A stretch of 64,000 bases of DNA from Aldrovandia affinis. Its lineage: Eukaryota; Chordata; Actinopteri; Notacanthiformes; Halosauridae. The stretch lies in the NCBI GenBank assembly GCA_029706075.1, contig JAINUG010000037.1, positions 433,501 through 497,500 of the forward strand, given 5' to 3'. This document shows, piece by piece, positions 41,250 to 52,912 of the stretch; within the stretch, counting starts at the first letter, position 1; each line of letters starts with the position of its first letter. The notes beneath the pieces were generated by a model. The model was given only the letters and a program-made list of their open reading frames with translations, did no database searches and was not told where the DNA came from. Both the position numbers and the translations under genes were made by a program.

Positions 41250-43050
41250 TGCCAAATGATTGGCTGTACGTGGCCAGACTTTTGTCATGAAGGAATATGT
41301 CCCAATGTAGGAAACCATATAAAAGTTTTAATATGAAGTATGGTCTTGTTCAATGCACATTTACACAAACAACTGGCTTTGCAGATGGTAAAATGTAGGC
41401 TGTATAGCACTGCAGAAGTATAATCCTTGTCCTTTAAGCATAATGCATTGCTTGACATGTACGTATCTTCCAATTGAAGCACAGGACATATCAGCAATGT
41501 GTTAGAACTACATTTGTGATCAGTGCTATTGTACGGTTTAAATGCTACTTATGTTACTTATAGAAACACATCCATCTACCAATGAATGGAATGGAAATGG
41601 AATTTCATGTATGTAATATTTAAAAAGTTTTGAATATGAGTAAAATATACAAAATTATATCAACAAATTTCAGGATTCACTGTTTTCTTTTATATAATTG
41701 TCGACGAATTGTTTTCTTGTACGTTGATCTTACATTGATCAATTTTCTGAGCAATGGGGTGGAAAACTCAAAGAGTGATTTTCAATAATAAAACATTGTT
41801 TCACATCTCTTACAAATCTGTTGTATATGATGTTGTCACACGCCGCGTGACAAACCCTGAATGGGAACAGAACAGCCAGGAGACACGGAGTGGAGTTTGT
41901 CGGTCTACGGACCGGATTTTATTTATTTGTTTTTCTGTCTCTCCCCCCAGACATGGGAGAGAGACAGTGGGAGTAGCAGGTTAACATATAACAAAGACTA
42001 ACACAAACACAGACACAAAATCTTCACCCTACTCGCGCGAAGCTTTTCGGGTAAAAACAACAAACGAAAATAACAAGTTAAAATAACTAAACTTACGGGA
42101 CACCGCGCCTCTTCCTCCAGAGTTCCCCTGGAACCTCCTCAGGCACACACATATCCAGTGACCTTTCAAGTGCTTCCCACCCATTCATACTGAGACACTC
42201 GACTTTTCCAGTTCGAGTTCTCTTACGCATTCATTCCGGAGACACTCGCCACTCCCAGGATGTGAGAGTGCTGGCAATCGGCTCTCAAGATACTTCACTC
42301 TTCTGGTGAGTTCTTGGGCTTGCTCAGACACTCTCCACTGTCGAGTGCGAGCTCTTTTCCACTAAAAACCGGGCGAGAGGTGGACCCTCTTCCAGGGCAC
42401 CCTCCCGCTCCTCCATAAGCACACCGAGGGGAGAGGCGGACACCTAAAGCGCACCCCTCTCCCTCTTCCTCACTCACACAGGAAGCACTCTACTCAGTCA
42501 CTTTCGACAAACGCACACAAAACTCCACAACATTAAACATCCAACATTCAACATCAAACATTCCACATAAAACGTGCACGCGCACTCACACACACATCAA
42601 GACAAGACTGACTGATCCCCCACTCGCCCCACCTGCTCTTAAATAGGCTTAGTTTCTGCCTGGCTCAGGTGGGACTCGTGAGGCAATCACCCAATCACAA
42701 TCACAACTCACATTCTCACACAGACACCCAATCAGCCAATTGACTTCTATATCAATTGACTGATTGACACCAATTAAATGATCAAATAATAATTAAACCA
42801 ATTAAGGCCTTTGGAGCTCCCTTCCGGGCGACAGTTCACTCTCACACCCTGGGAGAGTGCCAAACCTGTCCCCGGAAAGTCTCACTGCTCCAAAGGCCTC
42901 TACCACATGGAACAAGACAGGCAACCATGCCACTCCCATGTGGCCGAGACCGACGTCCTCCACAAATGTCATTGCTGGCAGTAAGTTCCTGAAAGGAACA
43001 CAACACAATGCTAAACTAACAGTAAGCTACAGATAACGTTAGGCGTTGGG
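41250..43050. other. spacer: duox 3' UTR then unclassified sequence
   Basis: To about 41810 this is the duox 3' UTR. From 41834 (the near-palindrome TGTCACACGCCGCGTGACA) the base composition changes to C-rich with many ACACTC/GAGTG words, and then AATTAA-rich sequence at 42720-42810. No frame or RNA gene is supported. It may be an LTR or other repeat remnant, but I cannot show its ends. Confidence 0.45.
41787..41792 (+). terminator. candidate poly(A) signal of duox
   Basis: AATAAA, 540 bases after the stop codon; the first canonical hexamer I find there. The duox 3' UTR would then run to about 41810. Confidence 0.5.
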
Positions 43051-43054
43051 GCAC
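43030..43054. mobile_element. left part of a Tc1-like fragment split by the retrovirus
   Basis: TTAGGCGTTGGGGCAC joins, across the insertion, the CACGAG and AAACGCTGCCTTAGGCG sequence at 54168 onward, in the order seen in the Tc1-like elements at 27740 and 36030. Short match, so moderate confidence. Confidence 0.5.
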
Positions 43055-43647
43055 TGTGAGGGAAAAATTTATTAGGCCTTCCCTCAGTCTGTTTCCAGCT
43101 TGCTGAATGAGTTGTTTATGCTTCCACTCACGGGTCAGACATTGTCTGGATACGGTGTTCCATTCAGGAAGAGATAAGCGAGTGTTGCTAGAAGTGGGAG
43201 ACAACTCATGTGGAGGAATGAGAAACATTAAGATGTTTGGGTTGGAGAGCAGGAAAGGTCAAGGTCGGTTCCCAGAGAATGAGTTTGATTATTGTGCTGT
43301 ATAAATTATAATAGAACCATGGAAAGTTCATACTGGGTGATGGGTGAGAGTTGCCCCATACTAATGTATGCAAGAAATGTGTATGTTGGGAGGGTAAAAC
43401 GTGTGTCTGGACCCATCAATAAAGGAGGAGTTTCAACCATGACCAATGGGTGAAACTCCAAAGGGCGATAGTCACCTCGAATGTAAAAGATATATACTGT
43501 TGTATTTCATTGATCTCGTGGGAGATACTCTGACATTCTTCATGCGAGAGTGTTAGACTGCTCCCCTGTTTTGAAGCAGTAATAAAACATGATTTGAAAA
43601 TTGAGAACACAGTCTCGCTTCCTTTGAATAGTAGAATTTCCACGACA
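43055..43647 (+). repeat. 5' LTR
   Basis: Begins TGTGAGGG and ends ACGACA (TG...CA). It contains AATAAA at 43581-43586, a likely poly(A) signal. By eye it differs from the 3' LTR at three positions. Confidence 0.95.
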
Positions 43648-43652
43648 ATTCT

Positions 43653-43670
43653 TGGCGACGAGGATGGGAT
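43653..43670 (+). promoter_or_regulatory. retroviral primer-binding site, tRNA-Ser(GCT)
   Basis: TGGCGACGAGGATGGGAT, five bases after the LTR, is complementary over 18 bases to the 3' end (with CCA) of vertebrate tRNA-Ser(GCT) as I know it. Confidence 0.8.
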
Positions 43671-44029
43671 GGTAACGTCCGCCGCTGATCAACCGCAGTG
43701 ACTCAAGGGTTAACCGTGCCACGGGGACCATCAGAGGATTGGTCAGGGAGCTCTACACTCTCTACTACCGTAGGAGGATTTGTGAGACCCACCTGACAGC
43801 CTGCGGAGGGTTTGTGGTGGCTAACACCATTTCGAACAAAAATAAATAAAGGGTGAGACTGTGTTCATTAATTAGAGTATTTTATTTCCTTTTTAATAAT
43901 AAAAATATTTAAAAAAAAAAAAAAAAAAAAGTAAAAAAACAGTTTGGAAAGGAAGGTAAGCAGTACACGAGCCTTGTTCGTGGAACTGTTTTCCTAAAAC
44001 CGGGAAGGGGGGAAATAGTGAGCGTGGAA

Positions 44030-44270
44030 CTTCTTAGTGGCACTCCTGGTCTCCGAGACGGGGTTCAAGTCCCTGCGGAGGTGTATGCCTAGGTGGTAGC
44101 ACTCCCGGTCTCCGGGACGGGGTTCAAGTCCCTGAGGTGTCTCTAATTAGTGTTAGGTTGGAGACTAACGGGCCGAAAACGGCACACGCGTGGAACTTTT
44201 TAGTGGCGAGGGTTCAAGTCCCTGATGATGCCCTAATTAGTGTTAGGTGAGAACCTAACGTGCCAACTAG
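44030..44270 (+). repeat. retroviral leader repeats with tRNA-like GGTTCAAGTCC motif
   Basis: GGGTTCAAGTCCCTG occurs three times (about 44063, 44121, 44208), the first two preceded by an imperfect GGTCTCCGAGAC / GGTCTCCGGGAC hairpin-like stretch; TAATTAGTGTTAGGT follows the second and third. The motif equals a pol III B box / TPsiC arm. Confidence 0.7.
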
Positions 44271-44644
44271 CGCTAGGGGAATTCCTGTGTGGATTCGGGG
44301 CAGAGGTAACACCTGCCGTCTCGAGGCGAGTAATTGATGAAAAGTTTTTTCCGGTGGGGACTGGGGAATTCTGAAGAGTCAATACTAACTGATCAGAAGC
44401 ATAGCTATGGGTCCTATCGGTGTGGGGCCGTAAAGAAAATATAAAAAAATAAAAAAAAAAAAAAATATGCAAGACGAAGACAAGAGAAAAGAGGGTTAAA
44501 GGCTCAGTGGTATAACGATTATCGCTTACAAGGTGACTCTGTCACAAGAAAGAAGGGATGTATGACAAATAATTTTTTCTTCGAGAAAAATTATTATTAT
44601 AAGCGTTTGTGAACAATTGCCCCTGGGATTTACCTGGGGAGAAT

Positions 44645-44800
44645 TTACAAAAGAAACTAAGAGTGAGTATGAGTGAATGTGAAATGAATGCAATTGCGCC
44701 TGAGTATGAGTGAATAAAAAATGAATGCAATTGCGCCTGAGTATGAGTGAATAAAAAATGAATGTGATATGAATGCAATTACCAATGGGTAAGAGTGAAT
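44645..44800 (+). repeat. 39-bp tandem repeat in the retroviral leader
   Basis: GCAATTGCGCCTGAGTATGA followed by GTGAATAAAAAATGAAT repeats with a 39-base step near 44690 and 44729, with diverged flanking units. Confidence 0.75.
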
Positions 44801-44920
44801 AAAAAGTTGGTGTGTGATAAAAAAATAAATAAAAAAAAGAGGGGGTTTATTTTATTTTTATTTTTATTTTTTTTCATTTGAAAAAAAAGGTTTATTTTAT
44901 TTTTTCATTTGAGTGACAGG

Positions 44921-45021
44921 ATGGACAACAAAGGGAGCAAGGCGTCGTGTCTCCCTGATCCGCTGTCCGAACCGGTGAAGGTGATGTATGACAAATGGGG
45001 AATGATGGCTTTAGAACAAGT
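44921..45021 (+). pseudogene. retroviral gag, N-terminal fragment
   Basis: An ATG-started frame runs from 44921 and is cut at 45021 by the inverted-repeat transposon. It is the first plausible start after the leader and occupies the gag position. Too short to align by eye; called from context. Confidence 0.55.
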
Positions 45022-45754
45022 CCCAGCAAACAAAGAACGTTTCCGTAACCTTAGCTCAAGGTTCTCTTTTGGTTTATTTTTCGTGAACCTTCCCAGACCG
45101 TTCCGGGAACGTTACATTATGGTTTGCAATTAACCAAAACCATAACAGAACGTTCAAATAACCACTTAAAATAACGTTAACTTTAAGGAATATTTGAACT
45201 AAAATGGAACGTTCTCCTAAGGTTCTCCTTAGGTTGTCTGTATTGGAACCTTCCCAGGACGTTCTGGGAATGTTATAATATTGTTTGCAATGAATCAAAA
45301 CCAAAAATCAGCAATGAGAGCTGAAGACTTTTGTTAAGGTCACAAATTAGATGACCAACATTGTAAATAAAGCTTATGAGTAAGGGGGGGGGCGTCCCAA
45401 TCCGTCATGGCCATTATATTATAATATAATATATACGAATATATACAATATATATATTTATATAACCCTATAAGGGTACTCCTTAGAAGAAAAAAAAAGT
45501 TAACGTAGAGCCCTGGTATGCTATGATGAATTACCTTTTATGTCACTAGCAATGGTCAATAATGTTATCAAAAAAGATACAGAAAACAGCACAATTTATT
45601 TCAACAATTTATTTTTACAAAATCCAATGAGGGTCAGTAACTTGTTTTACAAATCAATAGATACATACAGGGCTAGATTTGAGTCTGTTTCCTTGGAAGA
45701 ATTGAAACTCCACCTATTCAATGCTAATTAGAGTCATTCACACAGTCGAGCCCT

Positions 45755-47492
45755 TTGTCCCTAGACCAAACCAACAGTACTTGCGCGCCATTTTTAAAAT
45801 TCTCTCTCTACTACAATCTATCGCAATGGCTGCACCGGGAAGGCGGCTCTCTTACAACACCACGGATTCATGATCGACTAGTTTCATCTAGTCCCGCCGA
45901 CACAGAGAAGAGATTGTTGCATGCTATGACTGGCCTGTCTCACCAGGTGAAAGAGTCTTTGGAAGACATGAGTGTACAAGTGAGTAGAGGATTTGAGTCG
46001 ATGGAGAATAGAATAGGAATTTTGGAGAAAACGGTGTCAGCTTTGGTAGCCCATAACGGTAACATTACACCCGTGGAGGAGATGAAGAGGAAAAGACGGG
46101 CGCAGAATCCCAAAATTGCGGTAAGAGAATGTTTGCAGTGATTAAATGTGCCTATAAACTGTTTAATTTGATATTTGTAGTGGGATTAGCCAACTAAGCT
46201 AGCTTCCAGCTGCTATTGTTGTACCAGCTTCAGTAAACTGTCTAGCTAGCTTCGACGGCGATTATCCGCGAATTTAGTTGATTTTCAATGTACCAACACT
46301 CAAATAAGTATATCTTTTATTTATAGATTTCGATGTATGACACTTAATTTGAGAGCGTGATTAAATACGCCTACAAACTGCATGAAAAAGATGATTTCTT
46401 TACTACTTTCTTTGTCTCCACTAGTAAATTGGAGAGATTCATTAAGTGACTTTAAATCTTGTATTTCATAGAAAGCAGCGCGTCGTCTCCACAACTCTGA
46501 GGGAAATAGCAGGCGCTACGAACCAGAGCAAGGGTAAGATACAAAATAAAAAAGACTACATGCATTCTGCTGTATAAATGTAAATAGGTTCTCTAATATA
46601 TTTATATTTTGTTTTCAGAGACTGAGCTCGCCTCGCAATGAGGCAGTCACTTCTTATTTGGTGGAAGCTCTAGCAGCAAGCCCGGATTTGCATAGTGTGG
46701 ATAATGATGCCATTATGTGTAAGTATTTTACTGTTTGCTGTACTGTGCAGATTTTTTCGTTTTTTACTTTTAAAAGTACTTTTAGTGTGGCTATTTCCAT
46801 TGTTTATGCATAGACTACCATACTCATTCAATTGTTTTCCAGCGGCCTGTAAGACCTACTATGAGACCGTACGCAGGAACTTCCGGTTCAGCCAACCGGA
46901 CCTTGCAGTTCAGGCAGAAGCCGTGAAGAATGCAGCCCGCAGTCGACAGAGAAGAAAGGGTAAGATTTACTAGACAGTACAAATATGAATACACTATAGA
47001 AGATATAACCAGTATAGACAGTGGTATAAATAATGAATAATATTGTTGGTCAATGTGACATTAATTTTCTGTTACATTAGTAGATGTCTTGTGTCAACAC
47101 GCAGTGCATTGAGCAGTACTGATTGTCTATACTGATTGTGTTTACAGCTGCTGGAAGCGAGGCAGAGTGTACTAGTTCCAGGTGACATGGATTTCTGGAA
47201 GGGCGTCACTATTGACCTGATGTCCGATGAGGAGGACTGCATCCAAGAGGGGGTGTCTGGGTGGATTGTGCGGCCTCCATTCTTTCGCAGCGAGGAGCTC
47301 TCCAACCTGTGTGCCAGACTGCAGGACTGCCTGGATTCTAATCCAAAGTACACGGCAACACATCGACGGCGTCTGCCCGTTGTTGGAGCACATCCAGACA
47401 GAATGCCACCAACTGCATATCCATCAGAGGCGGCAGAAAGACATTTCAATCCCCTTCTGATGCCCCAGGCCCCTGCCCGTCATCGACTGTAA
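45755..47492 (+). CDS. transposon-borne gene, five exons, C14orf93-like (tentative)
   Basis: Exons 45755-46120, 46472-46533, 46621-46718, 46843-46959 and 47182-47492 have GT-AG borders and join in phase to 954 bases (317 aa plus stop); AATAAA follows at about 47617. The first part has a heptad-like region (KRLLHAMTGLSHQVKESLED, GFESMENRIGILEKTVSAL), compatible with a coiled coil. The third and fourth exons give NEAVTSYLVEALAASPDL and ACKTYYETVRRNFRFSQPD. The last has DFWKGVTIDLMSDEEDC, RPPFFRSEELSNLC, DSNPKYTATHRRRLP and AERHFNPLL. This last block reminds me of the conserved C-terminus of C14orf93-type proteins; I cannot check it. No catalytic triad of a transposase is visible. The start may be further upstream, since exon 1 is only open from here. 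Confidence 0.6.
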
Positions 47493-47674
47493 TACTGTAC
47501 CTTTTTTATACTCTGTATACTATGTATATCTGTATACTGTATACTTTGACTTGATTTGTCTTTGTTTTTTTATACTCTGTATATTGTGTACCTACCTGGT
47601 TGTGCCTTTAAAAAAAATAAAGTCCCTTTCCAGAGCTCTTGTGTTTTACCTAATTTTAGCATTCATTACAACTG

Positions 47675-48110
47675 GGATGCAATTGTAACTTTAAGATAAT
47701 GTTCCTTGCTAACCTGAATGCAACCTACACAGAACGTTCCAAGAACGTAAAGAAAACTATACATTTTAACCTAAGCAGAACTATAAAACGTTCTGGGAGC
47801 GTTTAGGAGACGTCGCAATTGCTGTAACTTTAGGATAACGTTCCCAGAATGTTCCTTGCAAACCTGAATGCAACCTACACAGAACGTTCCAAGAACGTAA
47901 AGAAAACTTTCCATCAGAACCTAGGGAGAACTATAAAACGTTCTGGGAACGTTTAGGAGACGTTGCAATTGCTGTAACTTTAGGATAACGTTCCCAGAAT
48001 GTTCCTTGCAAACCTGAATGCAACCTACACAGAGCGTTCATAGAGCGTAAAGAAAACTTTCCATCAGAGCGTAGGAGAACCAAAACTGTAACGTTTTGCT
48101 AACCTTTACA
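47675..48110 (+). repeat. 150-bp subterminal tandem repeat of the nested transposon, three units
   Basis: GCAATTGCTGTAACTTTAGG recurs at 47815 and 47965 (step 150), with a diverged earlier unit from about 47675. Each holds TTCCTTGCAAACCTGAATGC, AACCTACACAGAACGTTCC and a GTTCTGGGAACGTTTAGGAG block. Confidence 0.9.
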
Positions 48111-48164
48111 TAACCAAAAATAACGTTCCCAGAACGTTCTGGGAACCACATTTTGTTTGCTGGG

Positions 48165-49015
48165 GTGCCCTTTTGGCACAGAATCACTAGGGGCTGTTTC
48201 CCTGCTAACGGTACATTGAGTACAGAAACACTTGGGGGGTACAGGAGAATGTGGGAAGCATGAAGCAAGTAAGAAAGGAAGAGATGAGGAAGTGATTGAT
48301 TGGGATGTTTTTGGAAAATGTGGGGGAGGCAGAGAAGAAGAAGCGAATGTGGGAATAAAGCAGATTTAATGGTAGTTAAGGGCAGTGAGCCAGTGGAGAT
48401 AGGGAAGAGCAAACACAGAAAGGATAGACAGCAATTAATAGATGAACTTCAATCCCCCCATTTTCCTGTGGCCAGAAGAGTGAGGCACGCAGCCCCGCCA
48501 ACCGAAGAAGAACATTCTGCCGAAGAGGATCCAGAAGTGTGGCCTGCCTCTCCGGACCGACCCCTGAGAGAAGGACTAGCACGCACGAGCATAAGATCAC
48601 CACCGCCAGAAGTTTCAGGTACACTTGTTAGCGGCCAGCGCCGCCTTCCTCCCCCTTACAGATGGAAACGCGAAAGTGAACGAGCATGAAGCAAGAGACG
48701 GGAACAGAAGGTGGAGGACTGTACCCGCTGGTGGATTACCCCGACCCGAGGGGACCACGAGATGACGGGAAGACGAGAAACCCCTGGTGTCCCAGATGTG
48801 AAGCATGCGGAGCGATGCCACAGGTGCAGGAGCGGATCGACAGGGAGGGCAGAGCCGTGGGAATAAAACAAACAGAGGAGCAGGCAGAGGAAGAGGTCGC
48901 GGTGGGGGCAATCAACTACAAAAGGACAGATGGAGGTGTTATACTTGTCAGGGGTATGGGCATTTTCTAGAGTTTGCCCAAGCAGACCTGAAGGAGGTAA
49001 CGGGACATTGACGCA
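48165..49015 (+). pseudogene. retroviral gag, C-terminal part
   Basis: Resumes after the nested transposon. A frame to 48689 is rich in acidic and Pro residues and contains a PPPY late-domain motif near 48648-48660. A second frame reads a zinc-knuckle-like CYTCQGYGH near 48930-48960 whose fourth ligand is missing. Frame changes between these pieces show the gene is broken. Confidence 0.65.
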
Positions 49016-49186
49016 GCAAGACGCTGGTGGACAAGGAATGTGACCAGAACCACCGATCCAACAGCCGCAAGAAAATGCACAGCCATAGGATAAGATGGGG
49101 GGGGAAAGGAGGAAAACACGCACCCCATACATGGAATACAAAATCAGTTTTTAAAATGATCAACACAACCAAGTGCTAGCCCAACA

Positions 49187-49480
49187 ATGAGCCTTCTAGT
49201 CATGGGTAAATCCATATCTTTTTTGATTGACAGCGGTGCTTCATGGTCTGTGATACGAAGTGTGCCTAGGGCACCGTTATCAAATTTAGATTTAAAATTC
49301 AAAATGACTATTGAATGTGATGAAAATGGGTTGTCAGTCACATCACCTGTTTTAGGACTATTTCCGATAGTACCTACACAATTGATAGATTGGTATTATA
49401 GATGGGAGTTGTGTGATGACAAAATAATTGCAGAACTGTGTAAATATATTCCGTCCAATCAGACCGCCCCAGTTATTTGT
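49187..49480 (+). pseudogene. retroviral protease fragment
   Basis: The frame contains the aspartic-protease active-site motif DSGA preceded by a hydrophobic strand (near 49215-49240). It ends at a stop at 49480; a Gag-Pol junction is not visible. Confidence 0.65.
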
Positions 49481-49519
49481 TAAGTGCGCTCGTTTCTCAC
49501 CCCTGACTAGACATTTAGA

Positions 49520-50290
49520 ATGAGTGTTTCTGGAACATGCCACAAATAAACGAAACGATATGTTTAGGCACCACGTAGTCGGGATCGACAATTAATGAAA
49601 TTCTAGTAAACTTGAGTGAAGAGCAGAAATTATTATTTAAACAAGACAGGGAGCCGCATATGTCATTATCGAAAATTACCGAATGGGAATGGGAAGATGT
49701 GGATTCTTGGGTTAGAGAAATGCCGCCTAGTAGGGAGTGCAGACAGCAGGTAAATCCTTGGGTATTCAATGATGTTCGCAAACACTCTGGGCTCAAAATA
49801 AATTTGACATAGGTAAAATGACAGGAGCTCACCTGTTGTACCAAACCCTGTCACTCTGGTTTTTCTTTTTCAAGTGCCGTCAAATTTAAATTGGTTCACT
49901 GTGATTGATTTAGCGAACGCATTTTATTTGATTTTGTTTGTATTGCGGTACATCCAGATTAGCAGTTTTTGTTTGCATTTAAAATTCAAAGGTAAACGAT
50001 GGACTTGCACTGTCCTTCCGCAAGGATATGTCGAATCGCCAGCGATTTTCTCTGCTGAATTAGCAGTAAATTTAGAGCAGTTCGTGCCGCCCGAGGGGAG
50101 TACATTAATTCAAATGTAGAGGATTTACTTTTGTGTTCCTTTTCCAAAAGGCCTGTGAAACAGATACAAGAGCAGTGCTTCTATTCTTACCGGAAAATGG
50201 CCATAAAGTATCAAAAGCGAAATTACAATGTTGTTCTAAATGTGAACGTATTTTATGACTATATGCGATAAAATCATAAAAAGGAGGGAT
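49520..50290 (+). pseudogene. retroviral reverse transcriptase fragments
   Basis: Short frames hold the first catalytic region (VIDLANAF near 49900), the LPQG box (near 50010-50030) and, one frame over, a VEDLLLC stretch in place of the YxDD box (near 50115-50140). Stops and frame changes separate them, so no active polymerase is encoded. Confidence 0.7.
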
Positions 50291-50830
50291 TGATAGAGAA
50301 ATTCTGTGTTTAAAAATTGTTTCTGAATAACTTCACATACTTGTACTGTTTCTTAGGACTGTTTTTGCAGAGAGCTAGTCAGTCAGTGCAGTGTGCCTTG
50401 CCAAAAGATAAGAGGTTCTCCCAGAGATGGAAGAATACTGGTGTATTTTAAGATAAAAGTGTGATATTGAACCTAGAGCCTTGCCATAAAAGTGAGAGTG
50501 ACGGAACATAGATGTGACCATGAAAAAAGTGTAATAGCAAAGGTGGTTGTGGTTGTGGTTGTTGTTGGGTGTAAAGAAAGTGTTGGTTAAGTTTACCTGC
50601 CTCAGGATTGAAGGGAAATGGAATTGAGGTTTACGGGGGCAGGAGATTGGGTTGAGCATGTGGAAAGAAAAGTTTGATGGGAAGTTGCAGGTCCAGCAAT
50701 GTGGCAAGCCTAATTGAAAAAAAAAAAAAAAAAAAAAAAACAAGACAAAGGGGGAAAGAACAGTTTGGACAACACGTGAGGTTAAAAATTGGTTTGAATT
50801 ACAAATTGTTACTCACAATGTGATATATTT
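50291..50830. other. non-coding stretch within pol
   Basis: No pol similarity is visible; GGTTGTGGTTGTGG-like simple sequence at 50540-50570 and an A run of more than 20 bases at 50718. It probably replaces or interrupts part of pol; no target duplication seen. Confidence 0.4.
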
Positions 50831-51900
50831 AGGTCATGACATTACACCTGCTGGACGTCGGTTGAGTTCGGACAGAATCGAGGCGATTCTGGCCTTGCCT
50901 TAACCGACGACAAAGCAACACATGATGACCCTTTTGGGAATGGCTGGCTACTGCAGAGCATGGCTCATGGACTATGCTAAAATAGTTCAACCACTTTCGG
51001 AATTAATACATGGTCACAAAATGGCCATGACAGAATACATTGACTGGAATAGCGAATCTTTGACAGCTTTGACTCGCCTGAAACAGGCATTGACTTCTTC
51101 TCCCTGTTTAGGTTTACCGAATCATCAAAGTCCCTTCAATTTATTTGTATCAGAGAAAATAAAAAATGTTATGTCAAAGTGGCAACAACATGGGTATAAG
51201 CAATGCCCGTTGGTTACTATTCAAAGCGACTGGACTCTGTAGCTAGAGGACTGGTTCAGTGTTGGAGGGCTGTAGCAGCAGCCACAGAGGCTGTTTTAGC
51301 ATGTGCTGATATTGTTGCCATGCGCCCTTTGACAATACACGTCCCACACGCAGTAGGCCTATATGCGATAGTCTCGCAGGCACGGACTGCACAAATAACA
51401 CCTGCAGGCCATGTAACACCTGCAGGGATTCTACATTGGAAAAATGTGCCACTAACTATGTCGCATGTCAACCTGAAACTTTGTATTGTACTTAACCCTG
51501 CTACTTTGCTCCCCACAGAAGATGATGGAGCCACATTCCAGTGAGCAGCTGGTGGATTTTCTCTGAGCCCCGGCCTGACTAACAGACACACCCCTTCCAA
51601 ATTCTAATCTGATATATTTTGTGGATGGCTCTGCACAGAGGACAGGACAACAGGCGAGCCCCTGGTGGCCTCGTGGCCTTTGTTTGTTCAACATACGGGA
51701 CAGTATAAAGTGGGAGGCACATCTCTCTGCACAAGCAGCAGAGCTGTTTGCTCTAACTCGTGCCTGTAGATTGGCAGAGGGCAAATCAGTTACGATCTAT
51801 ACTGACGCTTACGGGGTGTGTCGGGATTTTGGGGCCTTATGGGCACAGAGAGGATTTCTCACCTCAACAGGAAAACCAATTATGCAGTATGTATTAGGAC
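50831..51900 (+). pseudogene. retroviral RT connection and RNase H fragments
   Basis: Around 50935-51000 a GMAGYCRAW segment marks the RT thumb/connection; 51610-51640 has an FVDGS motif, 51720-51750 AELFALTRAC and 51795-51815 IYTDA, giving the RNase H Asp/Glu/Asp positions. Several frame changes. Confidence 0.7.
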
Positions 51901-52089
51901 AGAATCTTTTAAATGCCATATTGTTGCTTTCTTCTATTGTGATTTGTAAATGTCAGGCCCGCACGAATGCGAGTGATCCAATATCGCAGGGAAATGCAGC
52001 GGCGGATGCAGCAGCTAAGCTGGCTGCTTCCTCTCTTTTCTTCCCCCATTGTGCAGATGGCTGCGCAGGTGTCACTTTTTAACCCATTC

Positions 52090-52870
52090 TCTCTCAATAA
52101 TGATGTCACGAACAGGATCTGATGCACGAGAATTACGGGTTTGGAAATGTCAGTGCACCCCTTGCAACAACGTGTGGGTAGGCCCGACTGGCCTGCCTGC
52201 ACTTCCACGTTCTACTTTTCCTTTCCTTGACAAATTGATACATGGTAGTGACCATGTATCAAAGGGGGGGATGACAGAACTTGTAAATAAATGTTGGTAT
52301 ACATCATGCTTTCATGTATATGCTGAAATGTGCCTGCAGATAGACCTGAGAACACACTGTGCTTATCACCCAGCCAGTGGTGGTGCAGTTGAAAGAGCTA
52401 ATCAAACAGTTAAAACAAAACTGACCAAGCTCATGAATGAAACAGGCCTTGCATGGGTACAGTGCCTACCTCTGGCACTAATGTACATGCGGGGGCGAAC
52501 ACACAGAACCACAGGCCTCTCGCCACATGAAGTGCTGACAGGAAGACCAATGAGAATGTTAAACACACCTTTTCCACAGAATCGGCTGACTCTGCAAGGA
52601 ATGGATGACGAGATGGTAAGATACTGCGTCGTGTTAAACAATGTTCTGAGATCTATTTTTAAAGGTGAAAGCAGCACTTCCTGAGACGAAGGGAGGCCAG
52701 GAGATTGGGTGGTGGTGAAGGACCTCAGGCGAAAGCATTGGCATCAACCCCGGTGGTGGGGACCATACCAGGTGCTGCTGACGACCCCCATGGCTGTGAA
52801 GGTTGCGGACAGAGATACCTGGATACACGCTTCCCACTGCAGACGAGTTCCTGAGGAGGCGGTACCCGCG
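52090..52870 (+). pseudogene. retroviral integrase fragments
   Basis: The catalytic core end is recognisable (YHPASGGAVERANQTVK at 52365-52415, which holds the catalytic Glu), then GLSPHEVLTGRP; downstream, in another frame, a C-terminal GPY-type domain (WWGPYQVLL near 52755-52785, WIHASHC near 52825). The zinc-binding N-terminus is not recognisable. Confidence 0.75.
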
Positions 52871-52912
52871 TCTGCTTAAGCCACAGGGCGGCCCTGGTTT
52901 CCATGCATAATA

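Larger units (their letters stand above)
45022..48164. mobile_element. 3.1-kb inverted-repeat DNA transposon nested in gag
   Basis: Termini CCCAGCAAACAAAGAACGTT and, reversed, CCCAGCAAACAAAATGTGGT; the dinucleotide GT flanks both ends (45020-45021, 48165-48166). Subterminal DNA is full of GTTCTGGGAACGTT-type palindromes, arranged on the right as a 150-bp tandem repeat. The centre carries a spliced gene (45755-47492). No DDE transposase is recognised. The superfamily is not assigned. Confidence 0.85.

Noticed and set aside
45540-45731. A 63-codon frame inside the nested transposon as a separate gene
   Set aside because: Short, no domain, and no splice link in phase to the downstream exons that I could find.
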